Positions 27,700 through 37,320 are shown, numbered from the stretch's first letter. The stretch is 48,538 nt of DNA from Microcaldota archaeon (GCA_030040895.1 JASHSJ010000018.1:1-48538); one strand, 5' to 3'. Program-made: numbers and translations. Notes: generated by a model not told the origin, from the letters alone.

Positions 27700-28872
27700 C
27701 TACTTCACAGCGCTTACTATCTTTAATACATCCTCGTCCTGAAGGACGTAATCTTTTGCAAGCCTCTTCTTTGTCTTTGTGTCTATTGCATACAGCATCT
27801 TGTTCGCTATCTCAGTATGTATCTTCATGGCGAGGTCGTGTGCCGTAGATCCGCTGTTAATGAGCACGCAGTCCGGCAGCACGTTGCCGAAGTGGTCAGA
27901 ATATTTGTTCTCATCTTCAACAGGATAAACTGTAATGTTGCCAAGAAGACCAAAAACAACTCGATTGACAAGTTCTTGGACATTTGTGCCCTTGCTCTTT
28001 ATGAAGTCCTGCATGTATTTGAGTGCCTGCTTTCGTTCCTCGGATTCATTTTCATCAAGCCACTTGAAATCACGGGCCCCTGGCTTGTAGTCTATGAGCC
28101 CCATCTTTGCCGCCTTCCTCAATGCCAGCTCCATTGCCCCAGAGCACGCAACGACATTTTCCCTGCCAAACTCCCTCTCGAGAAGCGCGACATTCTGCTC
28201 AGAACCGTGGACATCTGACTTGTTTGCGGCTATGAGAATAGGCTTCGTTTCCTCAAGCAGCTCTGCGGAGAATCTCTCTATGCCCTCATCAGACCACTCT
28301 GGCTTGTTTGTTGACAATGAGACTGCGTTCGCGGCCTTTGCTATGCCATCCTTTGTGACCTTGAAGCTGGTAAGGACTTCGTATAGCGCCTCATCTCCAT
28401 CCTTTCTCTTGGATATGGCATTCATGTGTTTCTCGATTATCCCGGCAAGCCACTGCACCAGTTCATTCTTCACCATATTGACATCGTCAACTGGATTAGA
28501 TCCGGTGCTCTTGTTTCCTGCAGGGTCTGTCTTGCCACTGGCATCAACGACGATTATCAGCGCATCGGCAGCCACCAGGTCATTGAGAAACTGGTTTCCC
28601 ATTCCCTTGCCTTCATGGGCCCCTTCGACAAGTCCTGCCACATCTGTCACATTCACTGGTATCAGTCTTGTCCCGGATACGCAAAGCGAGTTCCTCGCAT
28701 TGCACTGGACTCCAAGCTTCACGTGTGCGCACTCTGTTGTTGCATACGTTATGCCGGTATTGGGCTGGATGGTAGTGAACGGATAATCAGCAATGGCCAC
28801 GTCGTTCATCGTCATGGCTGAGAACAGCGTGCTCTTTCCTTTGTTCGGTGCCCCGATGATCCCAATCAGCAT
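27700..28872 (-). CDS. OBG/YchF-family GTPase
   Basis: GAPNKGKSTLFSAMT (G1), NVTDVAGLVEGAHEGKGMGNQFLNDL (G3 region), AANKSD (G4), C-terminal TGS-like domain. Confidence 0.95.
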   Translation of the reverse strand: MLIGIIGAPNKGKSTLFSAMTMNDVAIADYPFTTIQPNTGITYATTECAHVKLGVQCNARNSLCVSGTRLIPVNVTDVAGLVEGAHEGKGMGNQFLNDLVAADALIIVVDASGKTDPAGNKSTGSNPVDDVNMVKNELVQWLAGIIEKHMNAISKRKDGDEALYEVLTSFKVTKDGIAKAANAVSLSTNKPEWSDEGIERFSAELLEETKPILIAANKSDVHGSEQNVALLEREFGRENVVACSGAMELALRKAAKMGLIDYKPGARDFKWLDENESEERKQALKYMQDFIKSKGTNVQELVNRVVFGLLGNITVYPVEDENKYSDHFGNVLPDCVLINSGSTAHDLAMKIHTEIANKMLYAIDTKTKKRLAKDYVLQDEDVLKIVSAVK

Positions 28873-28876
28873 AAAG

Positions 28877-30196
28877 TCACTTGAACAGCTTCCTCCTTAC
28901 TATCTTCTTTTGCCCTTTCTCCACAAGGCCGTAGTATGTTATCATCGATGCCAGTATAAATACGATCCCTATTATGAGAGGTATAGTTGGCATCCCGATC
29001 ATGAACAGCAGCAGCGCTATCACTGCCACGACCGGTAGATACGGATATCCTGGCATCTTGAATTCTCCGACTACTCCCGCCCTCCTGTAGTGTATAAGCG
29101 CCAGGCTTCCCATCATATAAGCAAAGAGCAGGCCGAAATTGCTTATCGATGCTATGACATAGATGTTTCCAGTGAACAGCATCACTATCCCTATGGCAGA
29201 CGAGAGTAGTATAGCTGTCGGGGCAACATCGCGTTTTTTGTTGAAGTTCCTGAGCCACGAGGGAAGCAGCCTGTCTTCTGCCATCTGATAAAGGACACGC
29301 GACGCGCTGAGTATTCTCGCTATTGTCGCAGACGCAGTGGCTATCAGGGCGCCGATCGCAACAAGTATAAGCAGCCATTCTGGCGCTGATGCCTGCTGCA
29401 GCGCAGCCGCAAGCGGGTCTGCTATCGAAACAGAATACTGGCTTGTGGGAAGTAGCCATATCATGCCAACAACTATCATGACATAGAGCACTATGCTTAT
29501 GATGACAGAAAGCAGTATCGCGAGTGCTGCCTTTTTCGGCCCTCCCCTCACATCAGAGGTGAACGTTGAAACGGTCTGGAATCCTGAATAAGCGAAGAAT
29601 ATCACAATGCTCGCAGCAAAGAGAGATGAAAGGCTTCCCTGTTCTGCCGTTGTCTGGAAGTTAGAAATACTGAATCCATTTCCAAGCGCAAACATCAGCG
29701 CAAAGCCTATGAAGGCAAGCAGCACGAACGCCTTTATCACTACCAGAACAAAATCCGTCTCTATGGCGCTCCTTATCCCGATAAGGTTTATGACTGCCAG
29801 TGCTATTATCAGTGCGATAGCGAAGATTATCTCGTATGAGGCTACGCTTATCCCAAGCACTGTGGCGAGATAAGATCCAAACCCAAGGGCTATCACAGCT
29901 ATTCCGGATGAATAGCTGAAATACTGCACTATTCCTGTCATGAATCCGAGTTCGCTGCCAAATGCATTATACGCATATGAGTATGATGCGCCCTTTGTTT
30001 TCGGCAGTATCGACCCGAGTTCCCCCACCTCAAGCGCTATTATTATTGCGACTATTCCGACAAGAAGGAAAGCGAGAAGGGAATTTGCTCCGGCGAGGGC
30101 TATTGTCGTGCCGCTCAGGACGAATATTCCCGCCCCTATTATCGCAGCGAGGCCTGCGCCAGTTGCAAGAGCAAGGCTGAGCTTTCCATCTCCCAT
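28877..30196 (-). CDS. APC-family amino acid permease
   Basis: 12-TM pattern, 'GAGIFVLSGTTIALAGANSLLAFLLVGIVAIIIALEVGELGSILPKTKGASYSYAYNAFG'. Confidence 0.92.
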   Translation of the reverse strand: MGDGKLSLALATGAGLAAIIGAGIFVLSGTTIALAGANSLLAFLLVGIVAIIIALEVGELGSILPKTKGASYSYAYNAFGSELGFMTGIVQYFSYSSGIAVIALGFGSYLATVLGISVASYEIIFAIALIIALAVINLIGIRSAIETDFVLVVIKAFVLLAFIGFALMFALGNGFSISNFQTTAEQGSLSSLFAASIVIFFAYSGFQTVSTFTSDVRGGPKKAALAILLSVIISIVLYVMIVVGMIWLLPTSQYSVSIADPLAAALQQASAPEWLLILVAIGALIATASATIARILSASRVLYQMAEDRLLPSWLRNFNKKRDVAPTAILLSSAIGIVMLFTGNIYVIASISNFGLLFAYMMGSLALIHYRRAGVVGEFKMPGYPYLPVVAVIALLLFMIGMPTIPLIIGIVFILASMITYYGLVEKGQKKIVRRKLFK

Positions 30197-30257
30197 GAAG
30201 CCACTAGAAACCTTATTATAGTGAATGTTAAATATAAAGCCGTTGATTAACGATGGC

Positions 30258-30342
30258 GCAGGGGTGGCGGAGCCCGGTCAAACGCGCTAGGTTCAGGGCC
30301 TAGTGTCTTAGGACTACGTGAGTTCAAATCTCACCCCCTGCA
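30258..30342 (+). tRNA. tRNA-Leu (anticodon CAG)
   Basis: Acceptor GCAGGGG/CCCCTGC-A, anticodon arm CTAGG-TTCAGGG-CCTAG, long variable arm, T arm GTGAG-TTCAAAT-CTCAC. Confidence 0.96.
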
Positions 30343-30353
30343 TATGTGATATT

Positions 30354-30845
30354 ATGAATAGGGTCAGGATTCCAAAGTGCGTGAAAATAAACAGAAACGT
30401 AAATGGCACCGTAAGGTTCCTTGATGTGTTTGGAGGATTTGACAAAGTTCCTGCTGTCAAGCGGATATTTCACGCAAAAACGAGGAAGACTATGCAAACT
30501 CTTATGCTCAGGATAAGCTCAAGGCCAATGGGCTACCTTTGGATTGATGACAAGAAGGGCCGTGTCTGCATAGTATCACGCTACCTGAGAAAAGGTAATG
30601 TAGTTCATCTCTATCTTGATGCCGTGCACGAGCTTGTCCACATAAGGCAGCTGCATCAAGGCAAGAAACTGTTTCATTTCCCAATGAAATACGTGGATTG
30701 GCCAACAGAGATAGAGGCATACAAGCTTACAGTGAAGGAGGCTAAGCGCATAGGCATGAAAAAACCAGAGATAAGGGACTATCTCAAAGTTTTCTGGGCT
30801 AGCGAGAATGACATGGAAAGACTGCACAAAAAAGTAGGACTCTAA
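30354..30845 (+). CDS. putative minimal zinc metallopeptidase-like protein (HELVH)
   Basis: 'AVHELVHIRQLHQGKKLFHFPMKYVDWPTEIEAYKLT': HExxH plus downstream Glu. Start ATG 30354 (GTGAT-ATT-ATG); the ORF-track start at 30318 lies inside the tRNA. Confidence 0.6.
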   Translation: MNRVRIPKCVKINRNVNGTVRFLDVFGGFDKVPAVKRIFHAKTRKTMQTLMLRISSRPMGYLWIDDKKGRVCIVSRYLRKGNVVHLYLDAVHELVHIRQLHQGKKLFHFPMKYVDWPTEIEAYKLTVKEAKRIGMKKPEIRDYLKVFWASENDMERLHKKVGL

Positions 30846-31634
30846 TCATTTTTCTGCAGATACCTTGAAAGAACCTGGTGGAAGCTGCTGCATTATGTAA
30901 TCGAGATCATCGTAGGAGAGCAGCTTTGATACATACTTTGCTGCGTCCGATTTCTTGTCCTTGCCTATTCTCACAATGATGTGTTTTTCTATTTTGCTCT
31001 TTTCAAATCTGCTGAATGCAGATGACGGCACCGTAAACAATTTTCCTTCCTTAACAAACATGACAAGTGCAAGCTGCACATTTCTGTGCCACTCACGCTC
31101 GCCGCTTAGCAGGAAGCTTCCAGTCCCGAGTGAACCTTTGCTTGTTGACTTGCTTACTTGGTTTCTTTTCATCGCGTATACATCAACAGTGTTTAGGCCA
31201 TCCTTCCAAGCACTGGAATTACATGCAGCAAACTGCGCCGCTTCTTCCCTAGCCTCAGGTGGAGAATCAATCCCGCCCTTCATTATGGTCACAGAGCCAC
31301 CGAATATATTGGCATGGAAAAATAGATCATTATCATCAAAGTGCTTGCCATTGAGCAGCTCATTCTGGTGAGAATCTCTCCCTCCTATGACAAGAAGGCC
31401 ATTTGAAGTAAAGAACCAATGAAACTTCTCGTACCACTCGCGCTTTTGCTTCTCTATCAACTGCTTTGGCTTTTTCTCAACTGCTTTCTTCTCTGATAGT
31501 TCCTTTAGGCTCTTCTTCAGGTCTCCTATTGCCCTCTCTGCTCCCTGTTTCTTCTGTGCCAACTTCTTGGCCTTCTGATAATAAGCATTAGCATTGTCCT
31601 GGGCACTCTCAGTAAAGTCTATCTCTATCTCCAT
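30846..31634 (-). CDS. NFACT-R (DUF814) domain protein, truncated Rqc2/NEMF homologue
   Basis: 'EKFHWFFTSNGLLVIGGRDSHQNELLNGKHFDDNDLFFHANIFGGSVTIMKGG' preceded by coiled coil; no NFACT-N domain in the 262 aa. Confidence 0.88.
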   Translation of the reverse strand: MEIEIDFTESAQDNANAYYQKAKKLAQKKQGAERAIGDLKKSLKELSEKKAVEKKPKQLIEKQKREWYEKFHWFFTSNGLLVIGGRDSHQNELLNGKHFDDNDLFFHANIFGGSVTIMKGGIDSPPEAREEAAQFAACNSSAWKDGLNTVDVYAMKRNQVSKSTSKGSLGTGSFLLSGEREWHRNVQLALVMFVKEGKLFTVPSSAFSRFEKSKIEKHIIVRIGKDKKSDAAKYVSKLLSYDDLDYIMQQLPPGSFKVSAEK

Positions 31635-31638
31635 GCTC

Positions 31639-31842
31639 TCAGATTGGAATACCAGTGATATATCCTACTATCACAGATATGACGAAGCCGAGCAGGCCTA
31701 TGAGAAGGATTCCTAGCAGTATTATCCTTGCTGTCTTGTTGAATTCTGATGCATCAGGCTTGTAGCTAACATTGAGTATGTGCCGCGAGTTTGACAGGAA
31801 CGCCTTGATTCTTGGTATTGGATTTAAGTTCACTGATAACAC
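31639..31842 (-). CDS. secE: preprotein translocase subunit SecE/Sec61gamma
   Basis: 'FLSNSRHILNVSYKPDASEFNKTARIILLGILLIGLLGFVISVIVGYI', typical amphipathic helix plus one TM. Confidence 0.85.
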   Translation of the reverse strand: MLSVNLNPIPRIKAFLSNSRHILNVSYKPDASEFNKTARIILLGILLIGLLGFVISVIVGYITGIPI

Positions 31843-31912
31843 TGCTGTTAATTTAACAAGTATCTATATATTGCTTGATTCCTTTAATAATATTTCTGTG
31901 GGAGGTAAGCGC

Positions 31913-33061
31913 ATGAAATACGATGCCATAGCCATACATTTCGGGGAGATCTGGCTGAAGGGCAGGAACAGAGGTGCTTTTGTCAAGAGGCTCTATCGGA
32001 ATATAATGGCAGCGATAGAGGGAGAGAGCTTCGACAAGCTGGTAAACGAGAGAGACAGGCTCATGCTCTATCTTAGCAAGGATTCCGACATAGAGAGAAT
32101 AGAAAGTTCACTCGGGAGGGTTTTTGGCGTATCATGGTACGCACCAGTGCTCATAGTTACAAACAAGATACCGGACATATTAAAGGCTGGAAAGGCAGTT
32201 GTAAATAATTCTGGAGTTGAAAAGGTAAAGATATCTGCATCGCGTTCATACAAAGGCCTTTCATATGACTCGACTGATGTTGTAAGCGCTTTCTTGAAGG
32301 ACAAGAAGCTGGGTTTTGATGCTGACAAGAATTCGGAACATGAGCTAAACATAAACATAAGGGCAAATGACGCACTTCTGCGCATGGGAAAGATCAAGGG
32401 ACGCGGCGGGCTGCCAGTCGGATCATCAGGAAAGGCAGTAATACTACTGTCTGGCGGAATAGACTCACCGTTGTCTGCATTTTATGCCATGAAAAAGGGC
32501 CTGATCCCAATCTATCTCCACATTCATGCATTCCCTAGCAACGACATTGCGGAGAAATCAAAGATCGGATCGATAGTCTCTATGCTCTCAAGATATTCAA
32601 ATGGGGCAAAGATTTACTATGTACCTGCACATGTTTTCCAAGCGCACACAGTCAAGATTCCAAAGAGCCATGAACTCGTTCTTTTCAAATACTTTGCATA
32701 CATGCTTGCTGAACAGGTAGCAAAGAAGGAAGGGGCAAAAGTCATAGTGACTGGAGAAAGCCTCGCGCAAGTCGCTTCGCAGACTGTTGACAATCTTATC
32801 GCCTCTGAACAGGACACAAAGCTTTTCATAATGAGGCCACTCATCGGCTTCGACAAACAGCAGATAATCAACGAAGCCAAGAACCTGGGAACCTATGAAC
32901 TTTCCATACAGGAATATCCTGATGTTTGTTCCTTCAGGGCCAGGCACCCATCAACGGCTGCTAATGCTTCCTTTGTGAAGAAGCTTGTGAGGAGCGCGAA
33001 GCTTCGTACTGCACTAGGTACAACACTCAGGAAATCTATTTCCCTTGATGTTGGGATGTAA
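31913..33061 (+). CDS. thiI: tRNA 4-thiouridine synthetase ThiI (THUMP + PP-loop, no rhodanese domain)
   Basis: 'AIHFGEIWLKGRNRGAFVKRL', PP-loop 'VILLSGGIDSPLSAF', 'IVTGESLAQVASQT'. Start ATG 31913 after GGTAAG-CGC; ORF-track extension from 31772 rejected. Confidence 0.93.
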   Translation: MKYDAIAIHFGEIWLKGRNRGAFVKRLYRNIMAAIEGESFDKLVNERDRLMLYLSKDSDIERIESSLGRVFGVSWYAPVLIVTNKIPDILKAGKAVVNNSGVEKVKISASRSYKGLSYDSTDVVSAFLKDKKLGFDADKNSEHELNINIRANDALLRMGKIKGRGGLPVGSSGKAVILLSGGIDSPLSAFYAMKKGLIPIYLHIHAFPSNDIAEKSKIGSIVSMLSRYSNGAKIYYVPAHVFQAHTVKIPKSHELVLFKYFAYMLAEQVAKKEGAKVIVTGESLAQVASQTVDNLIASEQDTKLFIMRPLIGFDKQQIINEAKNLGTYELSIQEYPDVCSFRARHPSTAANASFVKKLVRSAKLRTALGTTLRKSISLDVGM

Positions 33062-33824
33062 TCGAATCCAGTATTGCATGTGGATCCCTTTTTATGCCAT
33101 AGGCCTTGGCAAAATACTGGACTATGTTGCTTATATCGCGTCTTAGAAAGTCCATCGCCTTTGGATGCCGGGTTACAACAGCCTGCCCGAAGTCTATGAA
33201 CACGGGCTTTCCTTTGTCTATCAGTATATTGTACTCGCTCATGTCGCTGTGGACAAGGCCTGCCGTATACAGCTTTGCTATGTTCTTGATTATCAATGAT
33301 AGAACTGCATCCGGGTTTTCCAACTCTACATCTTTGAGCTGGGGGGCCGGGTTACCTGTTTCTGGATCCCCGACAAAAGAGAGCGCCAGTATGCTTCCAT
33401 TGAACATAATTGGTTTTGGCGCGCTGACCTTGGCCAACTGAGCAATTTCTAGATTTCCAAACTCCTTCCTGCACCACGTCATTATTATTCCGTATTTGCT
33501 CCTGCTTATCTTGCTGAATCTTGGATCTCCTAGTATGTATTCGTCCATCTTGTAGAACGATGACGTCTCTATCCTGAAGAACTTGAGTACTATGAACCTG
33601 CCAAACTTTGTTGCCTTCGAACCTGCGTCTGCAATATACAGATCTGCTTCCTTGCCTCTTGCTATTGGAAAGCCAAGCTTCTCCACAATGCCCTTGTTGA
33701 AGAACTTGCTGAGGAAGAGCATTGTCTTGTTATCAAAAACCCCTCCTGACTCTACCTTCACCTGCTCGCTGAGCATATGCTCTTCTCTTCCTGGTCTCTT
33801 CCTCTTGCTTCTCCTTTGCGACAT
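33036..33824 (-). CDS. RIO1-family serine/threonine kinase
   Basis: 'ARGKEADLYIA', 'LVHSDMSEYNILID', 'PVFIDFGQAV'. Confidence 0.93.
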   Translation of the reverse strand: MSQRRSKRKRPGREEHMLSEQVKVESGGVFDNKTMLFLSKFFNKGIVEKLGFPIARGKEADLYIADAGSKATKFGRFIVLKFFRIETSSFYKMDEYILGDPRFSKISRSKYGIIMTWCRKEFGNLEIAQLAKVSAPKPIMFNGSILALSFVGDPETGNPAPQLKDVELENPDAVLSLIIKNIAKLYTAGLVHSDMSEYNILIDKGKPVFIDFGQAVVTRHPKAMDFLRRDISNIVQYFAKAYGIKRDPHAILDSITSQHQGK

Positions 33825-33938
33825 CTATATCATTACTGTGATGAATCTTCGTTACTAATATATATGTTCGTTATCAATGATTTATTCATTCTTTGCACAG
33901 TGCATTTGCTGATTTTGCGGTTTTTGCTGTGGGTCTAG

Positions 33939-35084
33939 ATGAAAAATATTTATGAAAACAGAAGGTACAAGCTGTATGCGATACTTCCCGTAGCCCTGCT
34001 TCTGATAAGCCTCTATTTCATACCAAAGATACCGCTGGATTCGACGCTAAGGGGAGGCATACAGGTGCAGCTGCAGACGAACCAGACGATCAACACGCAG
34101 AATCTTACTAATTACATAAATTCCAAGGTGTCACAGGCACAGGCAAGCGTTCTTATATCGCCAGGAGGGGTATCAGTTACAATAGCCACAAATTCGAGCC
34201 TTGCAAACGCGCAGGATATTCTAGTCAATCTTTACGGTGCAGATTCCAACTATTCGCAGCAGGCAGTATTTGTTGCTACATACCAGAATGCACTAAGGTC
34301 TGGGCCAAATGTGACTGCGCAAGCGGCACTTAATTCATCACTTGCTAACGAGAGCCGGATAGCAGTCTACATGGCAGGGCAGACGCAGTTGCTCATGTCT
34401 ACGCTCAGCCCATTCCTGGCAAGTGGCACATATCCTTACAATGCGACAAACCCGACTTCAATGCTCGCAGCGGCTAACAATGCATATTCAGACGCATCTT
34501 CTGTTTACAAATCACAGGTAATATCAGTATTGCAGCAAGCGGTGCAGTTCTCATCATATTCGTATGATGAAGTGACCCCCACACTCGGCACATACTTCCT
34601 GCAGCAGATGGAATACATAATTATAGCCGCGTTCATAATAGTCGCCGTAGCCGTCTTCTTCATATTCAGGACTCCGATCCCATCGCTCGCCGTGGTGTTT
34701 GGCGCTGGCAATGACATACTGGTTGCACTCGGGGCTATGGGTGCATTCGGCATACCGCTTGGAGTGGCATCTATAGGGGGACTTCTCATGCTGATAGGAT
34801 TTTCAATAGATACTGACATGCTTTCAGCCATCAGGATAATAAAGAGGACGGAGGGAACGCCAACGGACAGGGCTTTCTCGACAATGAAGACCGGCCTTAC
34901 CATGACGTCGGCTGCAATAATATCGTTTGGAATTCTTCTCATAGTTTCATACTTCGCTTTCATACCAACATACTACGAGATCGCCAGCGTAGTGATATTC
35001 GGGCTGATAGCCGACGTGTTCACAACATGGTTCGGCAATACTGTAATGGTGTTGTGGTACAAGCAGAGAAAGGAGTCGATATAA
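33939..35084 (+). CDS. secF: protein-export membrane protein SecF
   Basis: 'IPLDSTLRGGIQVQLQ', 'FIFRTPIPSLAVVFGAGNDILVALGAMGAFGIPLGVASIGGLLMLIGFSIDTDM'. Confidence 0.86.
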   Translation: MKNIYENRRYKLYAILPVALLLISLYFIPKIPLDSTLRGGIQVQLQTNQTINTQNLTNYINSKVSQAQASVLISPGGVSVTIATNSSLANAQDILVNLYGADSNYSQQAVFVATYQNALRSGPNVTAQAALNSSLANESRIAVYMAGQTQLLMSTLSPFLASGTYPYNATNPTSMLAAANNAYSDASSVYKSQVISVLQQAVQFSSYSYDEVTPTLGTYFLQQMEYIIIAAFIIVAVAVFFIFRTPIPSLAVVFGAGNDILVALGAMGAFGIPLGVASIGGLLMLIGFSIDTDMLSAIRIIKRTEGTPTDRAFSTMKTGLTMTSAAIISFGILLIVSYFAFIPTYYEIASVVIFGLIADVFTTWFGNTVMVLWYKQRKESI

Positions 35085-36661
35085 TGGCCAAGATTAGCGA
35101 TTATTTGAAGGACAGGAGGATAATAACGCTAGTTGTAATAGTAGTGGCTCTGGCTGGCCTCGACTATTATTATGGAATTCATTTTGGGATAGAGTTCGTT
35201 GGCGGCACCCAGATACCGCTGCAGCTGCAATCCCCAGTCAATGTAACAACCATGAGCGCACTAATATCAGCCCTTCAACAAAGGCTCTCTACTTTCGGAC
35301 TGCAGGAAGTAACCGTTGAGGGCATAGGAAGCTCGGAGGTTTATGTGATCATACCAAAGGCATCGCAGAGCCAGATAAACCAGACCATAAGCCTGATACA
35401 ATCGCAAGGAAGATTTGACGGCATAGTCAATGGAAGGGAGGCGATCAATGGCAGCTCCATACTCAGAGACAGCATAGGAATAGTGCCGACGCAGATAGAG
35501 AATGGAAGTGCAGTCTGGCAAGTAGATTTTTACATCGCAACATCTGCTGAGCGGCCGTTCGCAAGCGCTGTATTCGGCCAGGCAAACCAACCCCTTTACA
35601 TGTTCCTTGACAGGCCGACAAATGCAATAATACTAATGAACTCAAGCCAGCTTGGCGTTACAACAGCAAGTGGCTCAGGCGCCAGCGCAGCGCTGACAGC
35701 CATCCAGAGGGCGTTGCTGTTTGGCAACCAGACAATACCAGTCATAGTGGTAGGGTCTGACAATGCAAGTATAGCGAGCGCAAAAACCTTCTTCGCCAAC
35801 AACCAGGGCAAGTACAATACAGTATTCGCGAGCAGCAACATAAACTCTACACTTATAAGCTACATAGAAGGCATGAACTACACGGTCAAGCTGGTCAGCA
35901 AGGAAAACATGACGCCGACATATTTCAACCCACTTGCAAACCAGACAGACGTTTCATCATGGCCGCTGGTCGGGCTGCTCAATGCGCCAATATTATCTCC
36001 ATCAATAACAAACGGCAATGTTAGCAACAGCTATCAGATAAGCGGAGCTGCGCCATCAACACTCTCCGGGGCTGCCGCTGCAGCATACTCAACCAACCAG
36101 AGCAAGACTATAGCAAGCATATTGAGCGGAGGGGCCCTTCCAGTCGCGGTCATACCAGGAACTCCAACGGTAATACCGCCAACTCTTGGAACTCACTTCC
36201 TGAACATAAGTGCGATAGCGGGAATCGCAGCTGTCGTGGCGGTATCGCTTTTCATAACCATTAGATACAAGAGATTGTTCCTAGTTGCGCCAATACTCCT
36301 GACCACCGCGATGGAGCTGTTTATCATACTATCCGTCATAGGCCTCATAGGAACCATCGATCTGTCAGCGGTTGCCGGAATGATAGCCGTAATAGGAACA
36401 GGAGTTGACGCCCAGATAATAATAACGGACGAGATAATAGCCAAGAAGGTAGATCTGTCCGGATCCATGCTGCTGGGAAAGGCCTTCTACATTGTGTGGA
36501 CGGACGCTGCGCTGCTGATAATTGCAATGCTGCCGCTGTTCCTGTCAACTTCACTGGTAGATGTAATCGGGTTCTCAGAGGCAACAATATTCGGTGCGCT
36601 ACTCAGCGTCTTGATAACCAGGCCGGCATACGGAGCGATAATAAGCAAGAGATATTCGTAA
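35084..36661 (+). CDS. secD: protein-export membrane protein SecD
   Basis: 'GIEFVGGTQIPLQL', periplasmic domain, 'AVAGMIAVIGTGVDAQIIITDEIIAKK'; start overlaps the secF stop (TAATG). Confidence 0.88.
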   Translation: MAKISDYLKDRRIITLVVIVVALAGLDYYYGIHFGIEFVGGTQIPLQLQSPVNVTTMSALISALQQRLSTFGLQEVTVEGIGSSEVYVIIPKASQSQINQTISLIQSQGRFDGIVNGREAINGSSILRDSIGIVPTQIENGSAVWQVDFYIATSAERPFASAVFGQANQPLYMFLDRPTNAIILMNSSQLGVTTASGSGASAALTAIQRALLFGNQTIPVIVVGSDNASIASAKTFFANNQGKYNTVFASSNINSTLISYIEGMNYTVKLVSKENMTPTYFNPLANQTDVSSWPLVGLLNAPILSPSITNGNVSNSYQISGAAPSTLSGAAAAAYSTNQSKTIASILSGGALPVAVIPGTPTVIPPTLGTHFLNISAIAGIAAVVAVSLFITIRYKRLFLVAPILLTTAMELFIILSVIGLIGTIDLSAVAGMIAVIGTGVDAQIIITDEIIAKKVDLSGSMLLGKAFYIVWTDAALLIIAMLPLFLSTSLVDVIGFSEATIFGALLSVLITRPAYGAIISKRYS

Positions 36662-36670
36662 GGTGTTCTT

Positions 36671-37318
36671 ATCATAAGGTATTGCCCGACCTGCAACAGG
36701 TCAAGCAACGATATCAGGTTCATCGGCGAGTTCTGCGAAGCGTGCGCGATAAAGAAGATAGAAAAAGGAATTAAGAGATCAGTGAAGCTGAAATACTGCA
36801 AGAGGTGCGGCAGAATCGGCACCCCGCTGGGGATGAGGGCAATAACAAATGAAGCACTGGGGCTTGCGCTTGCAAAAGAGCTGTTCAGCTCGAAGTGCCG
36901 GGTAAAGGTAAGATCTTTTGAGCATGGAAACGCAAAAGTCGAAGTGGAAGGATATAAGGTTGATGAAGACAGCATCAACTTCCCGCTCGACCTTGAAGTG
37001 GCAATGATTCATGAGATATGCCAGGATGACTACAGGAGGAGCTCGGGTTATTACGAAGCAATAGTCCAGATTCGCGGCAACGCAGATAAAGCCCAGAGAC
37101 TGTTCAAAAGGATAGACAAGTTCCTTGCCGCAAGAGGGGCATTCATAGGCAAGGTAGAAACAAAGGAGCTTACCGGCATGGATCTCTATGTCAGCGACAA
37201 GGCGTTATTGAACGACTTCATGAAAAGAACCAAGACAAAGTCGAAGAGATCATACACGCTCTATAGCGTCAAGGGCGGCAAGAGGATATTCAGAAACACA
37301 TACCTAGTGGAGCTCTAA
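36671..37318 (+). CDS. NMD3-like ribosome export/biogenesis protein, proposed ATC (or ATA 36674) start
   Basis: In-frame IIRYCPTCNRSSNDIRFIGEFCEACAIKKIEKGIKRSVKLKYCKRCGRIGTP...; zinc-finger Cys pairs lie upstream of the ORF-track GTG at 36782. Confidence 0.78.
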   Translation: MIRYCPTCNRSSNDIRFIGEFCEACAIKKIEKGIKRSVKLKYCKRCGRIGTPLGMRAITNEALGLALAKELFSSKCRVKVRSFEHGNAKVEVEGYKVDEDSINFPLDLEVAMIHEICQDDYRRSSGYYEAIVQIRGNADKAQRLFKRIDKFLAARGAFIGKVETKELTGMDLYVSDKALLNDFMKRTKTKSKRSYTLYSVKGGKRIFRNTYLVEL

Positions 37319-37320
37319 CC

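Noticed and set aside
30318-30353. Upstream start of the HELVH protein
   Set aside because: It lies inside the tRNA-Leu gene; ATG 30354 is preferred.
31772-31912. N-terminal extension of ThiI overlapping secE
   Set aside because: Antisense to secE; ATG 31913 with GGGAGGTAAG upstream gives the normal ThiI start.
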